Source of the DNA: F1-60-MAGs149 sp044369995
GTDB taxonomy: Bacteria; Actinomycetota; Thermoleophilia; Gaiellales; F1-60-MAGs149
Reading direction: 5' to 3'
DNA: 6,775 nucleotides
Assembly: GCA_044369995.1 (NCBI GenBank)
Contig: JBILWG010000102.1
Span: 1 to 6,775 of the forward strand
Shown: positions 5,359 to 6,775 of the stretch, piece by piece
Position numbering within the stretch: the stretch's first letter is position 1
Layout of the letters: each line of letters opens with the position of its first letter
Translations under genes and position numbers: made by a program
The notes under the pieces: generated by a model
The model's database searches: none
Told to the model about the DNA's origin: nothing
Seen by the model: only the letters and a program-made list of their open reading frames with translations

Positions 5359-5362
5359 AGTC

Positions 5363-6775
5363 ATGCCAGGAGCGGAGGTATCGCTCGATCAAGTTGGTCT
5401 TATCAAGACCATGAAGTGGTACGACGGGTTCATCATTGGACTCGCCGGCCCGGGATTCATTCTCGCGGGCATTGCGGGATCGGTCATCACGCTCGGTCCT
5501 GTGTGGGCGTCGACGATCTGGTTCTTGTCGGCACTCGTCGGCGGTATGTCGGCATACATCTACGCCGAGCCGGCCGCGATGTTCCCGGACAAGTCCGGTG
5601 GTCTGTCGACGTTCGCCAAGGAAGGTTGGCGCCAGCACTTCTCGCTCGCCGGCCCGATTGCGACGTTCGGCTACTGGTTCGCCTGGTCGTCCGTGCTTGC
5701 CATCTACGGTGGCATCATCGGCACGCTCCTGCTCTCGCGCTTCAGCCCGAGTTCGCTTGAGTGGTCAACGCCGTTCCTGTTCATGGACATTACGTATCCG
5801 CGCCTCATCGGCGCGGCCTGCATCCTGGCGTGCTTCCTGTTCAACTACTTCGGCATGCGTCCCGCCGTGTGGTTCTCGTACGCCACGGGCGCGATGATGA
5901 TCATTCCGGTGGCCTGCTTGGCGATCATTCCGATCCTCACGGGCAAGCTCAGCAACATTGATTTCGTGTGGAATACCGCCACGATCAACGGCAACGTCGA
6001 GTTCTACGGCGGCACGCCCGGCATGACGCAGGCGATCATCCTCGGCATCGTGTGGTTCTGGGTTATCGCGTGGTCCTCGTACTTCCCCGAGGCGCCGGCG
6101 ACGTTCGCCCCCGAGTACCACAACACGCACCACGACACCCGCAACGCCGTCCTCTCGACGTCGATCATGGGCGTCGTGCTCTGCCTGCTCCTGCCGCTGA
6201 CGGTTGTTGCCGTCGTCGGTATGGACTTGATCGCGGGTGACTTGACGTACATCGCGTACCTCACGACCGCGCTCGACGATACCGTCGGCACGGCGCTCGG
6301 TGCGGTCTTCACCGTGTTCCTCTGCGCAGGTCTTCTGCTCTCGATGAACACGGCCACGATGGACGGTTCGCGTGCCCTTTACGCCATGGCGGCTGAAGGT
6401 CTCACGATCAAGTGGCTCGCGAAGCTCAACAAGGACAGCGTCCCTGGTCGCGCAATGGCCTTCGACATGCTGCTCAACCTCTGCCTGGTGTTCATGATGC
6501 CGTCGCTGCTGTTCACGCTGCTCGCCGGCAACATCGGGTACGTGCTTGCGCACATCCTGGCCCTGTCGGGCTTCCTGCTTCTGCGACGCGACCGGCCGAA
6601 TTGGCCACGCCCGCTCAAGCTGGGTGGGTTCTGGATCGCGGCCGCGTGGCTCTGCCTCTCGGTGAACATCATCGGCACGATCTTCGGTGTCCTGTACATG
6701 CAGTACACGGGCTACCTGGTCAAGGGTGACGACGTGACCGGGTATCGCGGTCTGGCGATCGCGATCTTCGTCGGT
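5363..6775 (+). CDS. APC-superfamily amino acid permease (3' end outside window)
   Basis: The reading frame is open for 471 codons from the ATG at 5363 to the window edge with no stop, so the protein is cut at its C terminus. It is a polytopic membrane protein of the amino acid-polyamine-organocation superfamily, which imports or exchanges amino acids or amines. Helix 1 (~20-42) has the broken-helix motif GLAGPGFILAG (26-36) that binds substrate backbone. Further helices lie near 47-69, 95-127, 147-164, 168-194, 221-243, 262-287, 308-330, 365-384, 386-407, 421-448 and from 461 on. Family marks are AEPAAMFPDKSGG (68-80), GYWFAW (103-108), FPEAPATFAPEY (241-252) and the loop MDGSRALYAMAAEGL (333-347) leading to LNKDSVPGRAMA (355-366). 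The substrate cannot be told from sequence. Third codon positions carry more T than in neighbouring genes, but composition is not foreign. It has its own promoter candidate and a strong ribosome site. Confidence 0.93.
   Translation, partial: MPGAEVSLDQVGLIKTMKWYDGFIIGLAGPGFILAGIAGSVITLGPVWASTIWFLSALVGGMSAYIYAEPAAMFPDKSGGLSTFAKEGWRQHFSLAGPIATFGYWFAWSSVLAIYGGIIGTLLLSRFSPSSLEWSTPFLFMDITYPRLIGAACILACFLFNYFGMRPAVWFSYATGAMMIIPVACLAIIPILTGKLSNIDFVWNTATINGNVEFYGGTPGMTQAIILGIVWFWVIAWSSYFPEAPATFAPEYHNTHHDTRNAVLSTSIMGVVLCLLLPLTVVAVVGMDLIAGDLTYIAYLTTALDDTVGTALGAVFTVFLCAGLLLSMNTATMDGSRALYAMAAEGLTIKWLAKLNKDSVPGRAMAFDMLLNLCLVFMMPSLLFTLLAGNIGYVLAHILALSGFLLLRRDRPNWPRPLKLGGFWIAAAWLCLSVNIIGTIFGVLYMQYTGYLVKGDDVTGYRGLAIAIFVG

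Noticed and set aside
5317..5362. Glycine or guanidine riboswitch in the permease leader
   Set aside because: The leader is only about 40-50 bases with a single 5-bp stem and lacks the conserved cores of those riboswitches.
5765..6553. Minus-strand 262-aa frame opposite the permease
   Set aside because: It is highly charged with many Arg, His and Glu and no recognisable domain; the opposite strand encodes a continuous APC permease.

Overview
The window is GC-rich, densely coded chromosomal DNA. Gene content and codon use suggest an actinobacterium. The TilS wording (a GHTxSDxxETVLYRLAAS-type stretch) resembles what I remember of Thermoleophilia (Gaiellales/Solirubrobacterales). That placement is an inference with moderate confidence. 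I see no phage, transposase, CRISPR array, tRNA or rRNA.

Layout. (1) Positions 74-2020, minus strand: a tightly overlapping three-gene block read right to left. It holds an unrecognised 164-aa protein, tilS (tRNA-Ile lysidine synthase, GTG start, 11-bp overlap) and hpt (hypoxanthine phosphoribosyltransferase, 4-bp ATGA overlap). tilS-hpt is a widely conserved pair, usually followed by ftsH, which would lie off the left edge. Just past the hpt stop is a 33-base near-perfect inverted repeat that resembles a dispersed REP-type element and may also end transcription. (2) Positions 2078-4427, plus strand: a BtpA/SgcQ-family TIM-barrel protein, probably made from a leaderless transcript. It is followed after 43 bp by a 483-aa protein that joins an unrecognised N-terminal domain to an atypical (YbjT/NmrA-like) NAD(P)-binding SDR domain. 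(3) Positions 4431-5265, minus strand: a two-gene unit with a small zinc-ribbon, two-helix membrane protein first and a diverged universal-stress-protein-like protein second. Its last stop codon is only 3 bp from the stop of the convergent SDR gene. (4) Positions 5363-6775, plus strand: an APC-superfamily amino acid permease, open at the right edge (471 codons present).

The 97-bp gap 5266-5362 carries two face-to-face candidate promoters whose elements overlap, so the zinc-ribbon/USP unit and the permease may compete for polymerase. Leaderless starts are suggested for the BtpA-like gene and the zinc-ribbon gene, as is common in actinobacteria, whereas hpt, tilS, the SDR gene and the permease have visible Shine-Dalgarno sequences.

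I do not see a clearly new multi-gene defence or metabolic system. The least explained items are the fused N-terminal domain of the SDR protein and its pairing with an SgcQ-type BtpA protein, the zinc-ribbon membrane protein/USP pair, the 164-aa protein upstream of tilS, and the inverted repeat at the left edge.
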